5,943 bases of DNA. It comes from DATGZX01 sp035296965 (lineage in GTDB: Bacteria; Planctomycetota; Planctomycetia; Gemmatales; Gemmataceae). How positions within the stretch are numbered: the stretch's first letter is position 1; every line of letters begins with the position of its first letter. The stretch is from the NCBI GenBank assembly GCA_035296965.1, contig DATGZX010000376.1, positions 1-5,943 on the forward strand, written 5' to 3'. Of the stretch, positions 1 to 5,384 are shown piece after piece. Position numbers and translations under genes: made by a program. The notes under the pieces are model-generated. The model did no database searches. It had not been told where the DNA came from and worked only from the letters and a program-made list of their open reading frames with translations.

Positions 1-181
1 TCACTCTATCAAGCGGGCCAGCAGGCAGGGAAAAGAACATCGCTGGCTTGCAATATGAGGATCAACTCCCCCATCACCCTCCTGCCGGGCGCAAGGAAAC
101 TGCGCACATTGCAGGGCGGTGGGCGAAGCCCACGTTAAGACGCCTGCTATGAAAAACTCGCTGGAGAGGGCGAGGAGGGAT

Positions 182-227
182 CAGGCCGGGTCGGCGGCGG
201 CGATGCCACTGCCGCCGACCCGGCCTG
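182..227. terminator. Perfect 17-bp GC-rich hairpin
   Basis: Arms 182-198 and 211-227 are exact reverse complements (CAGGCCGGGTCGGCGGC and its complement) with a 12-base loop. T181-G228 and A180-T229 can add further pairs. It is a very stable structure in a region without a visible gene. No clear T-run follows on either strand, so direction and function are open; a terminator-like role for a flanking gene is the simplest guess. Confidence 0.45.
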
Positions 228-409
228 GTTCTCGGTGTCACTCATGTCATTTTCCTTCGTTGGAACGCGGGTCTCAATGCGTCTACCGGCTCACGCGGGC
301 TTGACGTTGATCCACGAAGAAACTTCATTCGCGTGGCCGGTCGGTTGAAGCACATCGTTCGGTTTGAATATCCTGAAAAGAAAAAGGGAGGTTCTCTACT
401 CGCCAAAGG

Positions 410-433
410 AATAGTGAATGTCCTCTTTTCCCC
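410..433 (+). repeat. Intergenic direct repeat, copy 1
   Basis: AATAGTGAATG followed by TCCTC and TTTTCCCC. It recurs 109 bases downstream with a small change in the middle (5 bases here, 4 there). Confidence 0.7.
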
Positions 434-470
434 TTTTCGTCCATTTGGCACTATTCGCCATTGAGATCAC

Positions 471-505
471 GTGGCACGAAGCCAATCGGTCGTGCTTCGT
501 GCCAC
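471..505. terminator. Perfect 12-bp hairpin downstream of the 96-residue gene
   Basis: Arms 471-482 (GTGGCACGAAGC) and 494-505 (GCTTCGTGCCAC) are exact reverse complements around an 11-base loop. The hairpin lies about 83 bases past the stop at 589. On the minus strand no T-run follows; on the plus strand TTTCCCC follows. It may be a transcript-end or processing structure rather than a classical intrinsic terminator. Confidence 0.45.
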
Positions 506-518
506 TTTCCCCTTACTC

Positions 519-541
519 AATAGTGAATGCCCCTTTTCCCC
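519..541 (+). repeat. Intergenic direct repeat, copy 2
   Basis: AATAGTGAATG followed by CCCC and TTTTCCCC, matching copy 1 at 410-433 except for the 4-5 bases in the middle. The two copies bracket the perfect hairpin at 471-505. Confidence 0.7.
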
Positions 542-588
542 GATCGGTGATCTTGCCGATGGTGGGCGCCTCCACAATGCGTTTGGCG

Positions 589-879
589 TCAGTCGTTGGA
601 AACGAGAAGCTGGATTCGGATGTTGAGATCGGAGCCCCAGTCTACTTGGACCCATAGCTGCACGACTCCCGTGTCCAGGGGAGCGATGTTGCGGACCGAC
701 ATTCCAGCCCCTCCGATAAAGGGGTAATCTAGCGGTTCCCCCGAGGGCTGACTCAACTCGCAAATCGTGGCGAAGACTCCACTGTGCCGGTTGAGGGCAC
801 CCAACCCAACGTTTACAGAAAGAATGATTGTTCCATGACCACGGAATGTGTCTACTATGTAACGCGTTACTGTGCTCAT
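589..879 (-). CDS. Small beta-rich protein of unknown function
   Basis: This 96-residue protein is not one I recognise. It has an excellent ribosome binding site (GGAGGT at 886-891, six bases from ATG), which supports it as a real gene. The sequence alternates hydrophobic and polar residues in several probable strands: RYIVDTF, GTIILSVNVGLG (15-27), GVFATICEL (34-42), MSVRNIAPL (60-68), GVVQLWVQVDWG (71-82) and LNIRIQLLV (85-93). It has one cysteine, many glycines, no signal peptide and no membrane helix. A small beta-sandwich or barrel is plausible but is only inference. It lies 83 bases after the papain-fold-like gene on the same strand, so the two could be co-transcribed. The gap also holds a palindrome that could serve as an operator. 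A perfect hairpin lies about 83 bases past its stop. Confidence 0.8.
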   Translation of the reverse strand: MSTVTRYIVDTFRGHGTIILSVNVGLGALNRHSGVFATICELSQPSGEPLDYPFIGGAGMSVRNIAPLDTGVVQLWVQVDWGSDLNIRIQLLVSND

Positions 880-903
880 TTTGGCACCTCCTTTTCGTTA
901 GCT

Positions 904-919
904 TTTCACAGTTGTGAAA
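904..919. promoter_or_regulatory. Palindrome upstream of the 96-residue gene, operator-like
   Basis: The sequence TTTCACA-GT-TGTGAAA has 7-base perfect arms around a 2-base centre, 25-40 bases before the ATG at 879 and between two genes. A symmetric site of this size suits binding of a dimeric regulator. It could instead fold as a short hairpin in the leader RNA. No regulator can be named from the sequence. Confidence 0.4.
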
Positions 920-962
920 CCACAAAACACCACGGTTAAGTCCACTGGCTCGGTTCTTTGAA

Positions 963-1925
963 CTACAGAGTGCCGACGGCCCTGGCCTGCACCACGACTC
1001 TCGACTGTTGATTACCCTGGCTTGAAGAACTGCTCGCGCCAGTTGCGGGTCTGGCCTGCACCACCGATGTCGGCTGTTGTCCACTCTGGCTTGAAGAACT
1101 GCTCGCGCCAGTTGCGGGTCTGGCCTGCGCCACTGATGTCGGTTGCTGCCCTTGTCGGCTTGTCGACCCCGGCTGCGACTGCGGCGGAGAGGCCGGTGTC
1201 GTTCCGAGGATAATCGTGGTCGGAGTCCGCAGCCACGCTTCACTGGTAATCGCAAGCATGCTCGGCACGTCAATGATCCCGATGGTATCCCAGGTGAAGA
1301 GGAGGTAGCCCGGCTGCGTGCCGTCGACCCCGCTCGGCACGCTGACTCCGAGCTGTTGAGCGAGCCAGGAAATAGTCCCGTAGCCGCACAGGCTGACGCA
1401 ATGGTCTTCGTTCTGGTCGCTGGTGAATCCCGTGGCGAACCAGCCGTTACTGGGGGGGTTGATGGGGACGACGTTTTCGAGTTGATCCGCGGCCACGCCG
1501 ATCTTGACCGGTCCTTGGCTGATGGCGTTCTGAAGTGTTGGGGCATCGGTCCAATCGATTGAGGTCGCAGTGCCGTCGTTGTACGTGTAACCGTCCTGCT
1601 GGAATCCGTTCGATTCCATCATCTCGATCACCTGGAGCAGATAGGCACCGTTCAGGACCCCATTCGCTGTGGCCCACGTCTGAACCGTGGCATCCTGAAT
1701 GAAGATTTCCGGGCTGTAGCACGCTTTGGCGAATGCTTCCTCCGCCGTGACGCAGTCGCCATATTTGTCGTTGAGCCAGTAGCTGAGCTGGCTCGGAATT
1801 ATTGCGAACTGGGGCGGAGTCCTCCCTCTGATCTTGTGGGGCGTGGCGCCGGCGAGCTTGTAACGCGGTGTCGGCCTGGCACCGCGTGGGCGGGGCGGCA
1901 ATCCCAGGTCTTTTCTTGTGGTCAT
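963..1925 (-). CDS. Papain-fold-like (clan CA type) protein with Ser-rich tandem-repeat C-terminal tail
   Basis: This is a 320-residue protein. Residues 1-240 look like a divergent papain-fold domain. LNDKYGDCVTAEEAFAKAC (51-69) puts Cys58 at the start of a helix, as in cysteine peptidases. EDHCVSLCGYG (173-183) resembles the His-containing H-x-V-x-x-x-G-Y-G motif with His175. YLLFTWDTIG (207-216) sits where papains have NSWG, but Trp212 follows Thr, not Asn-Ser. The exact family is uncertain, and activity cannot be judged because the third residue is not obvious. From about 243 the protein becomes a Pro/Gln/Ser/Thr-rich tail with 23-residue repeats of the type QQPTSVxQARPATGASSSSSQ. There is no signal peptide. 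The same frame has an earlier ATG at 2036, but AGGGAG at 1931-1936, five bases from the ATG at 1925, supports the shorter start. The 96-residue gene begins 83 bases downstream. Confidence 0.88.
   Translation of the reverse strand: MTTRKDLGLPPRPRGARPTPRYKLAGATPHKIRGRTPPQFAIIPSQLSYWLNDKYGDCVTAEEAFAKACYSPEIFIQDATVQTWATANGVLNGAYLLQVIEMMESNGFQQDGYTYNDGTATSIDWTDAPTLQNAISQGPVKIGVAADQLENVVPINPPSNGWFATGFTSDQNEDHCVSLCGYGTISWLAQQLGVSVPSGVDGTQPGYLLFTWDTIGIIDVPSMLAITSEAWLRTPTTIILGTTPASPPQSQPGSTSRQGQQPTSVAQARPATGASSSSSQSGQQPTSVVQARPATGASSSSSQGNQQSRVVVQARAVGTL
979..1158 (-). repeat. 69-base in-frame tandem repeat encoding a 23-residue Ser/Gln-rich unit
   Basis: Two full units (1090-1158 and 1021-1089) and a partial third (about 979-1020) lie at the 3' end of the papain-fold-like gene. 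The first 39 bases of the two full units are identical (1021-1059 and 1090-1128). Later differences fall mostly three bases apart, as expected for synonymous changes. The partial unit keeps CTGGCCTGCACCAC at 982, exactly 69 bases from its copy at 1051. The encoded unit contains QQPTSV, QARPATGA and a run of five serines. Confidence 0.92.
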
Positions 1926-2414
1926 AGGATCTCCCTTTTTGAGTGGGTCAAAAACGACATTATCTATTTGCTCTCTTACGCCTTCTTGCGCCATCTTAGT
2001 GCTCAATGTGTTCCTACTCAGGTCGCCGAGGTCCATTTCCAGCAGCCCCTCACCAGGGCCCTAAAAACGTCTGACGCCCAGCTGTACACCGCGGTCACCA
2101 TCGACGAAGTTGATGCAGGTTGCACCAAATCCTCTTTGATTTGTTTACCCATCCAGATTAGTCCCTGAGGGTCACTAACAAACGACCTACATGCACGACC
2201 ATGGTTGTTCATCCAGCAAACAAGGGGGACACTCCGAAAGCATTGGCCTGTCTTCCTCTTCCAAGGCCCGGACGAATATCGGTCACGTTTAACGGCGGCC
2301 GTCTCTTCCTTCGCGAGATAGCAGGTAGTAAACGAGCACGTCCCCTTCGGCGGCCCTGCATTATCCCACTCCCGGACCTCACGGCACCGGTCGCTGCACT
2401 GGGAGAATCTGCAC
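1926..2414. other. Long intergenic region between the G1 peptidase and papain-fold-like genes
   Basis: These 489 bases hold no gene I can support. A minus-strand frame from an ATG at 2149 to 2018 would give a 44-residue peptide (starting MGKQIKEDLV), but it resembles nothing I know. The frame upstream of 1925 stays open to 2036. I see no strong hairpin after the G1 stop. It presumably holds the promoter and 5' leader of the papain-fold-like gene. Confidence 0.55.
1931..1936 (-). promoter_or_regulatory. Ribosome binding site deciding the ATG at 1925
   Basis: The minus strand reads AGGGAG, spacer ATCCT, then ATG. This selects 1925 over the in-frame ATG at 2036, which has no comparable site and would add a 37-residue extension with no recognisable feature. 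Confidence 0.75.
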
Positions 2415-3338
2415 TCAAGAAGGAAGCGCTCCCGTGTACAGGCACTGCACGATGCTTGGCGTGATCAGATTTCCTTGGGAGACCACGCTTCCACCGCTGG
2501 TTAGGTTTATATTGTTGCCGGTTCCGCCGTTTACTGTCGTGCCGCTGTTGGTGACCGCCTCGCAGACAGAGAAGAAGACCTCACCAAAATCTGCGATCTG
2601 ACTCTGGGCGTTGTCGACTGTGGGTGCTTCCACGATCCACTCGGCGCAGTTCCCAACCAGTTGGTACCCGCTGGGTGCGGTGATGCTCAACGAGGTCGAG
2701 GCGCCGGTCGTGCGATTCGTGAAGAAGATGGCGGCCGACGTGGACCCTGCGCCCTGACTTGTGCAGATCAGCATGGTGACCATGTCACCGGGGTTGATTG
2801 TGAAATTTGTGATCGCGATCTCCGGCCCCGGATACCACTCCCACCACGGATAGATTATGCGGGTGATAGACGTTCCGCTTTGCCAGACCTCACACTCGAC
2901 GCCCGCCTGGCACACATCTGCGGACTGCCCATCGCCGTCAATGCCTATCCAGTTCGCGCAGAAATACCAATTGTTCTGTGTCGGCGCCCCAACATCTGGA
3001 ACCACCCAGTCGCCCTCAATCCATTTGAACGACTGGCCCGATGGTGCGTAGACAACGCCGCCGGACCAGTTGGTCGAGGTCTCCGGGCTGTCGCCGGGCC
3101 GACGCTGTCGGGGACGGTGAATCTTGTTGGCGTTCACCCGAAGCGTCGGTTTGATGTAATGGAACTTGGTTTTGAGATGGCCGAAGACGCGGTTGTATCG
3201 CTCGAGATGGTGTGGATCATCATCCGGGCGAGGAGGGAACCCGTACCTCTGGAGATCGACCTGGTTAGCAGTAATTGGGTCAAAACCCTGCGGTGGAGCG
3301 TCGAAAAACGTGACCTTGTAGCCGTCCAAGTCTGTCAT
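2415..3338 (-). CDS. Glutamic peptidase, family G1 (eqolisin / former A4)
   Basis: This 307-residue G1 peptidase homologue belongs to the family that cleaves proteins, usually at acid pH, with a Gln/Glu catalytic pair in a double beta-sandwich. The N-terminal part (about 1-85) carries GFDPITANQVDLQRYGFPPRPD, a segment I associate with bacterial members, then a basic stretch RPRQRRPGD that could be a propeptide junction. The core starts at NWSGGVVY (90-97). It continues with WVVPDV (111-116), the Gln motif in FCANWIGIDGDGQSADVCQAGVEC with Gln144, WWEWYPGPE (165-173), and CAEWIVEAPT with Glu233. Gln144 and Glu233 align by motif with the catalytic Gln and Glu of scytalidoglutamic peptidase, so activity is plausible. 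Cysteines at 127, 143, 149, 192, 231, 259 and 299 could form disulfides. No classical signal peptide is visible, which is odd for a family whose fungal members are secreted. Start: AGGAG at 3347-3351, eight bases from ATG. Confidence 0.93.
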   Translation of the reverse strand: MTDLDGYKVTFFDAPPQGFDPITANQVDLQRYGFPPRPDDDPHHLERYNRVFGHLKTKFHYIKPTLRVNANKIHRPRQRRPGDSPETSTNWSGGVVYAPSGQSFKWIEGDWVVPDVGAPTQNNWYFCANWIGIDGDGQSADVCQAGVECEVWQSGTSITRIIYPWWEWYPGPEIAITNFTINPGDMVTMLICTSQGAGSTSAAIFFTNRTTGASTSLSITAPSGYQLVGNCAEWIVEAPTVDNAQSQIADFGEVFFSVCEAVTNSGTTVNGGTGNNINLTSGGSVVSQGNLITPSIVQCLYTGALPS

Positions 3339-3424
3339 GATGAGGTCTCCTATAAGTGTGTTATCAAGGCTTGAGAAAACTACAGATCTTATGGGACAGA
3401 GTCGCGCATTCGATCAGGGACCTA

Positions 3425-3460
3425 AGGTGCGGTCGAGTTGTCTGTTCTTCGACCGCACCT
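3425..3460 (-). terminator. Perfect 12-bp hairpin just after the TIGR03000 gene
   Basis: Arms 3425-3436 (AGGTGCGGTCGA) and 3449-3460 are exact reverse complements around a 12-base loop. It begins about 25 bases past the stop codon at 3485 on the minus strand, the expected place for a transcript end. TAGGTCCC follows rather than a U-run, so it is terminator-like but not classical. Confidence 0.5.
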
Positions 3461-3484
3461 GTGGAGCGTATCACTTCGCGGAGC

Positions 3485-4108
3485 CTATCGGCTCGCGGTC
3501 ACGGCCCTGGGCAGCTCAATGGTGACGTTCGTCGTTCCCCCCGCGCGCACAATCACTTCCTTGGTTGTCGCTATGATTTGTCCTTCGCGCCTGGCCTCCG
3601 CGCGCAACGTGTAAACGTATTGCGTTCCCGCTGTCAGCGCCGGAGTAACGAAGGTACGGCTCCCGGAAGTTGACGTGGTCGGTTGACCGTCTATAGCGAG
3701 CGTGGCGTCGGCCGGCAAAGTCACATTTACCAATGCTGTGTCGTCCGATCCCGGGGTAAGGGAAGTCGTCTTCGCCGGGGGGTGGGCTGGCTTCTCTCCC
3801 TTGAGGGGCCAACAGTAGTAGGAGTAGCAGCACAGCCACTGACAATATTCGGGTACGTAGCAATAGTGCCAGCCCGGGGGGCAGTGGGTGCAATCCTTAT
3901 CGCAGCAGTAGCACAGGGCTTGCGTATAAACCTTGTAACAGGGTACCCAAACTTCGCACCAGCAAAGGCAGCCACACGGCTGACAACAAGGCGTGCACTC
4001 GACAACGCAACAGCCGGAGCCTCTCCGATGGCAGGCAGAGGCATCCTCCGGCCAGGCAAGAAACGAACTCGCCACTAGTACCGCCAATAACGCAAGCTTA
4101 CGAACCAT
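3485..4108 (-). CDS. Secreted cysteine-rich protein with C-terminal TIGR03000 domain
   Basis: This is a 207-residue exported protein. Residues 1-25 form a signal peptide (MVRK, hydrophobic LALLAVLVASSFLAW, then an ASA cleavage site before Cys26). The -3 position does not fit a lipobox well, so signal peptidase I cleavage is more likely than a lipoprotein. Residues 26-100 hold 21 cysteines (26, 33, 34, 38, 41, 42, 45, 47, 49, 51, 57, 66, 68, 69, 73, 76, 83, 89, 93, 94, 99) mixed with Trp and Tyr, suggesting a disulfide-bonded or metal-binding segment. After a Pro/Lys/Ser/Thr linker, residues 126-198 match TIGR03000: LPADATLAIDGQPT, SGSRTFVTPAL, YVYTLRAE and EVIVRAGGTTNV. That beta-rich domain is a planctomycete hallmark of unknown function. 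ATG at 4108 is chosen over TTG at 4114 because AGGAGGG (4116-4122) lies seven bases from the ATG and too close to the TTG. Confidence 0.94.
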   Translation of the reverse strand: MVRKLALLAVLVASSFLAWPEDASACHRRGSGCCVVECTPCCQPCGCLCWCEVWVPCYKVYTQALCYCCDKDCTHCPPGWHYCYVPEYCQWLCCYSYYCWPLKGEKPAHPPAKTTSLTPGSDDTALVNVTLPADATLAIDGQPTTSTSGSRTFVTPALTAGTQYVYTLRAEARREGQIIATTKEVIVRAGGTTNVTIELPRAVTASR

Positions 4109-4115
4109 GGTCAAA

Positions 4116-4122
4116 CCCTCCT
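4116..4122 (-). promoter_or_regulatory. Ribosome binding site fixing the ATG start at 4108
   Basis: The minus strand reads AGGAGGG, followed by TTTGACC and then ATG. The seven-base spacer is normal for the ATG. The in-frame TTG six bases earlier begins just two bases after the AGGAGGG and is too close to be used. Confidence 0.8.
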
Positions 4123-4202
4123 AGAACAAGATTTAGAAAACACGGCCGAGAGCGTTCGCCCTGACCAGCGCCACTCGACTGGGGCAGCCGAGTTAACTTC
4201 TA

Positions 4203-4273
4203 GGCTCCCTTAGCTCGGCTTGGCCACGTTGGCCCTTTGAAGGATGCTTCTCGGCTGGCAAGCTAAGGAGGCC
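4203..4273. other. Imperfect inverted repeat with nested hairpin downstream of the C1A gene
   Basis: Segment 4203-4215 and the reverse complement of 4261-4273 agree at 11 of 13 bases. Between them GGCCA-CGT-TGGCC (4222-4234) forms a small stem. The structure starts about 66 bases past the C1A stop and before the leader of the TIGR03000 gene. It may end or shape the C1A transcript. Confidence 0.3.
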
Positions 4274-4313
4274 GATGCTTAGGATGGTCTCTCCCATGGC
4301 AATCAACTACATT

Positions 4314-4336
4314 CACTCTGGTGTCACTCTGGTGGA
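4314..4336. repeat. 23-base direct repeat, copy downstream of the C1A gene
   Basis: The plus strand reads CACTCTGGTGT then CACTCTGGTGGA, itself an internal tandem of about 11 bases. It begins two bases past the C1A stop codon and matches 5278-5300 with a single mismatch (C4329 versus G5293). Confidence 0.85.
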
Positions 4337-4338
4337 AC

Positions 4339-5187
4339 TCACCGCGGCAGGCCGAATTCGCCGGAATCCAGCCACTCTGACTTAATCAACGTCCAGAAAT
4401 CAACCGCCAACTGCTGTTCGATGAACGCATAAGGGAGCCAGCCATAGCCGGCCTCGCCCCAGTTGGGTCCCCAGGAGTTGCGAATGAGAAGGGCCCCGCG
4501 TGTGGATCGGATCACGCGATGGTCGTCGTAACCCACCGCGACTAGCGCTTGACCGCCCCGAATGGAATCGAAAACAGTCGGAAGGGGGATATCGGCATCC
4601 TGTGCGACCGAATTCGCAACCGGAAACCCGAACGCGGCTAGAAACCCCGCCGCGAGAAAGGACCTTACGCTCTCCAGCGTCTCCGCCCCTGTGCCGCCCC
4701 GTTGATCGAGACGGACATAGCGGATGCCCGCAACTTCCTGTGTGTAGGAGAACAAGAACGCGGCCGGTTCTTCTTGGAGCAGATCGACTGCATAGGGGTG
4801 ATGCACCTCCGGCGGGGCACCAAAGCGAAGCAGCGCTTTCAAGGTGGTTCGCAGGTCGGCACCAGAGTCGCCTGTTTCGTGAATCAACCGCCGCGCCATC
4901 TGGTACAAGAATAACGCCGAAGGCTGGAGGAGCCTGCCGTTGGCACGCCGTTCGAAATACTGGAGCAAGGCGAGGGCGGCGTGACTCGAGCAAGCATGGA
5001 GATGCTCCTGGTCTCTGATCGGAGGACAAAACTCTCTCCAGTCGACGCAGGCGGGCGGCGCAGCTTGCCCACGCCGTGGACGCTTGAAAGCCCGGAGCAT
5101 CCCCTGGATTTCCCGGCTGGTTGGGGTGTAATCGCGCCAGTCTGGGAGATCCCGACGCCAGCCCAGGGTCGCTATCGGCGTAGACAT
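4339..5187 (-). CDS. Papain-family (C1A) cysteine peptidase homologue, catalytic His replaced by Gln
   Basis: This 282-residue protein belongs to the papain-like C1A family. Residues 9-20 carry the bacterial C1A opening (GWRRDLPDWRDYTP), followed by mature-domain features: V48-D49-W50, the oxyanion Gln (Q60 in IRDQ), the nucleophile region HACSS with C66, and NSWGPNWGEAGYGW with Asn237 and Trp239. The expected GGHA.. motif before VGYDD reads RGGQALVAVGYDD, so the catalytic His position is Gln213 (codon CAA). His223 follows ten residues later but does not occupy the family's catalytic position. The family hydrolyses peptide bonds through a Cys-His pair, so this protein is probably inactive or strongly impaired and may act by binding peptides or proteins. 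No signal peptide and no long inhibitory propeptide are visible. The start is set by GGAGAG at 5194-5199, six bases before ATG. The gene is flanked by near-identical 23-base repeats. Confidence 0.92.
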   Translation of the reverse strand: MSTPIATLGWRRDLPDWRDYTPTSREIQGMLRAFKRPRRGQAAPPACVDWREFCPPIRDQEHLHACSSHAALALLQYFERRANGRLLQPSALFLYQMARRLIHETGDSGADLRTTLKALLRFGAPPEVHHPYAVDLLQEEPAAFLFSYTQEVAGIRYVRLDQRGGTGAETLESVRSFLAAGFLAAFGFPVANSVAQDADIPLPTVFDSIRGGQALVAVGYDDHRVIRSTRGALLIRNSWGPNWGEAGYGWLPYAFIEQQLAVDFWTLIKSEWLDSGEFGLPR

Positions 5188-5200
5188 GGCCGGCTCTCCG

Positions 5201-5220
5201 TGCGACCAAAATTTGGTGCA
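5201..5220. promoter_or_regulatory. Dyad element in the leader of the C1A gene
   Basis: ACCAAA-A-TTTGGT (5205-5217) has perfect 6-base arms around one base. TGC and GCA outside extend the symmetry apart from one unpaired G at 5204. It sits just upstream of the ribosome binding site at 5194-5199, so it could be an operator or a small leader hairpin. Confidence 0.3.
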
Positions 5221-5277
5221 AACGATCGCGTCTCATTCTAGCCTCGGTGCTCCATTGTGAGTTTTCATTTGTGGGGC

Positions 5278-5300
5278 CACTCTGGTGTCACTGTGGTGGA
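5278..5300. repeat. 23-base direct repeat, copy upstream of the C1A gene
   Basis: This is the same sequence as 4314-4336 with one mismatch, in the same orientation and 964 bases away. It lies about 90 bases before the C1A start codon, so the two copies enclose the gene and its leader. Confidence 0.85.
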
Positions 5301-5384
5301 GGTAAAACGAGAAAGGTTTGAGGCTCACACCCGGCAACGAGACAATGGATCGCATTAAATTGGTCAGCTGCGAGTGCAGGCCGG

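Larger units (their letters stand above)
1..588. other. Gene-poor stretch at the left edge
   Basis: I find no supportable gene here. Short open frames on both strands lack convincing ribosome binding sites and have unnatural composition. The stretch holds the hairpins at 182-227 and 471-505, a small GTGGGC/GCCCAC stem at 119-133, and the direct repeats at 410-433 and 519-541. Confidence 0.6.

Noticed and set aside
1..40. Start of a minus-strand gene with ATG at 40 running off the left edge
   Set aside because: Only 13 codons are visible, with no ribosome binding site at a suitable distance; it cannot be supported.
418..657. Plus-strand frame of 79 codons with a weak AAGGA upstream
   Set aside because: It runs through the hairpin and both repeats and into the antisense of the 96-residue gene, with no recognisable protein features.
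979..1158. CRISPR-like repeat array
   Set aside because: The repeats are contiguous, in frame with a protein and lack unique spacers; they encode a peptide repeat.
467..1546. Long minus-strand open frame of 359 codons
   Set aside because: It overlaps two better genes in another frame, is rich in Arg/Ser/Pro as expected of a shadow frame in GC-rich DNA, and has no family motif.
1926..2036. N-terminal extension of the papain-fold-like gene to the ATG at 2036
   Set aside because: The internal ATG at 1925 has a well-spaced AGGGAG site, and the extension adds no recognisable sequence.
2018..2212. Small minus-strand open frame in the long intergenic gap
   Set aside because: No family resemblance and only a weak ribosome binding site; a leader peptide cannot be excluded but is not supported.
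2661..3374. Plus-strand open frame of 237 codons
   Set aside because: It is antisense to the G1 peptidase, whose motifs are unmistakable; the plus-strand translation has no recognisable domain.
4108..4114. TTG start giving an extra Met-Thr on the TIGR03000 protein
   Set aside because: The Shine-Dalgarno sequence would sit only about two bases from the TTG; the ATG at 4108 has a normal spacer.
4400..5236. Minus-strand open frame of 278 codons overlapping the C1A gene
   Set aside because: It is a frame shadow: it covers the papain motifs out of frame, has shadow-like composition and no good ribosome binding site.
4314..5300. Insertion sequence or transposon bounded by the 23-base repeats
   Set aside because: There are no terminal inverted repeats and no transposase; 23 bases would be long for a target duplication. 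Kept only as a repeat finding.
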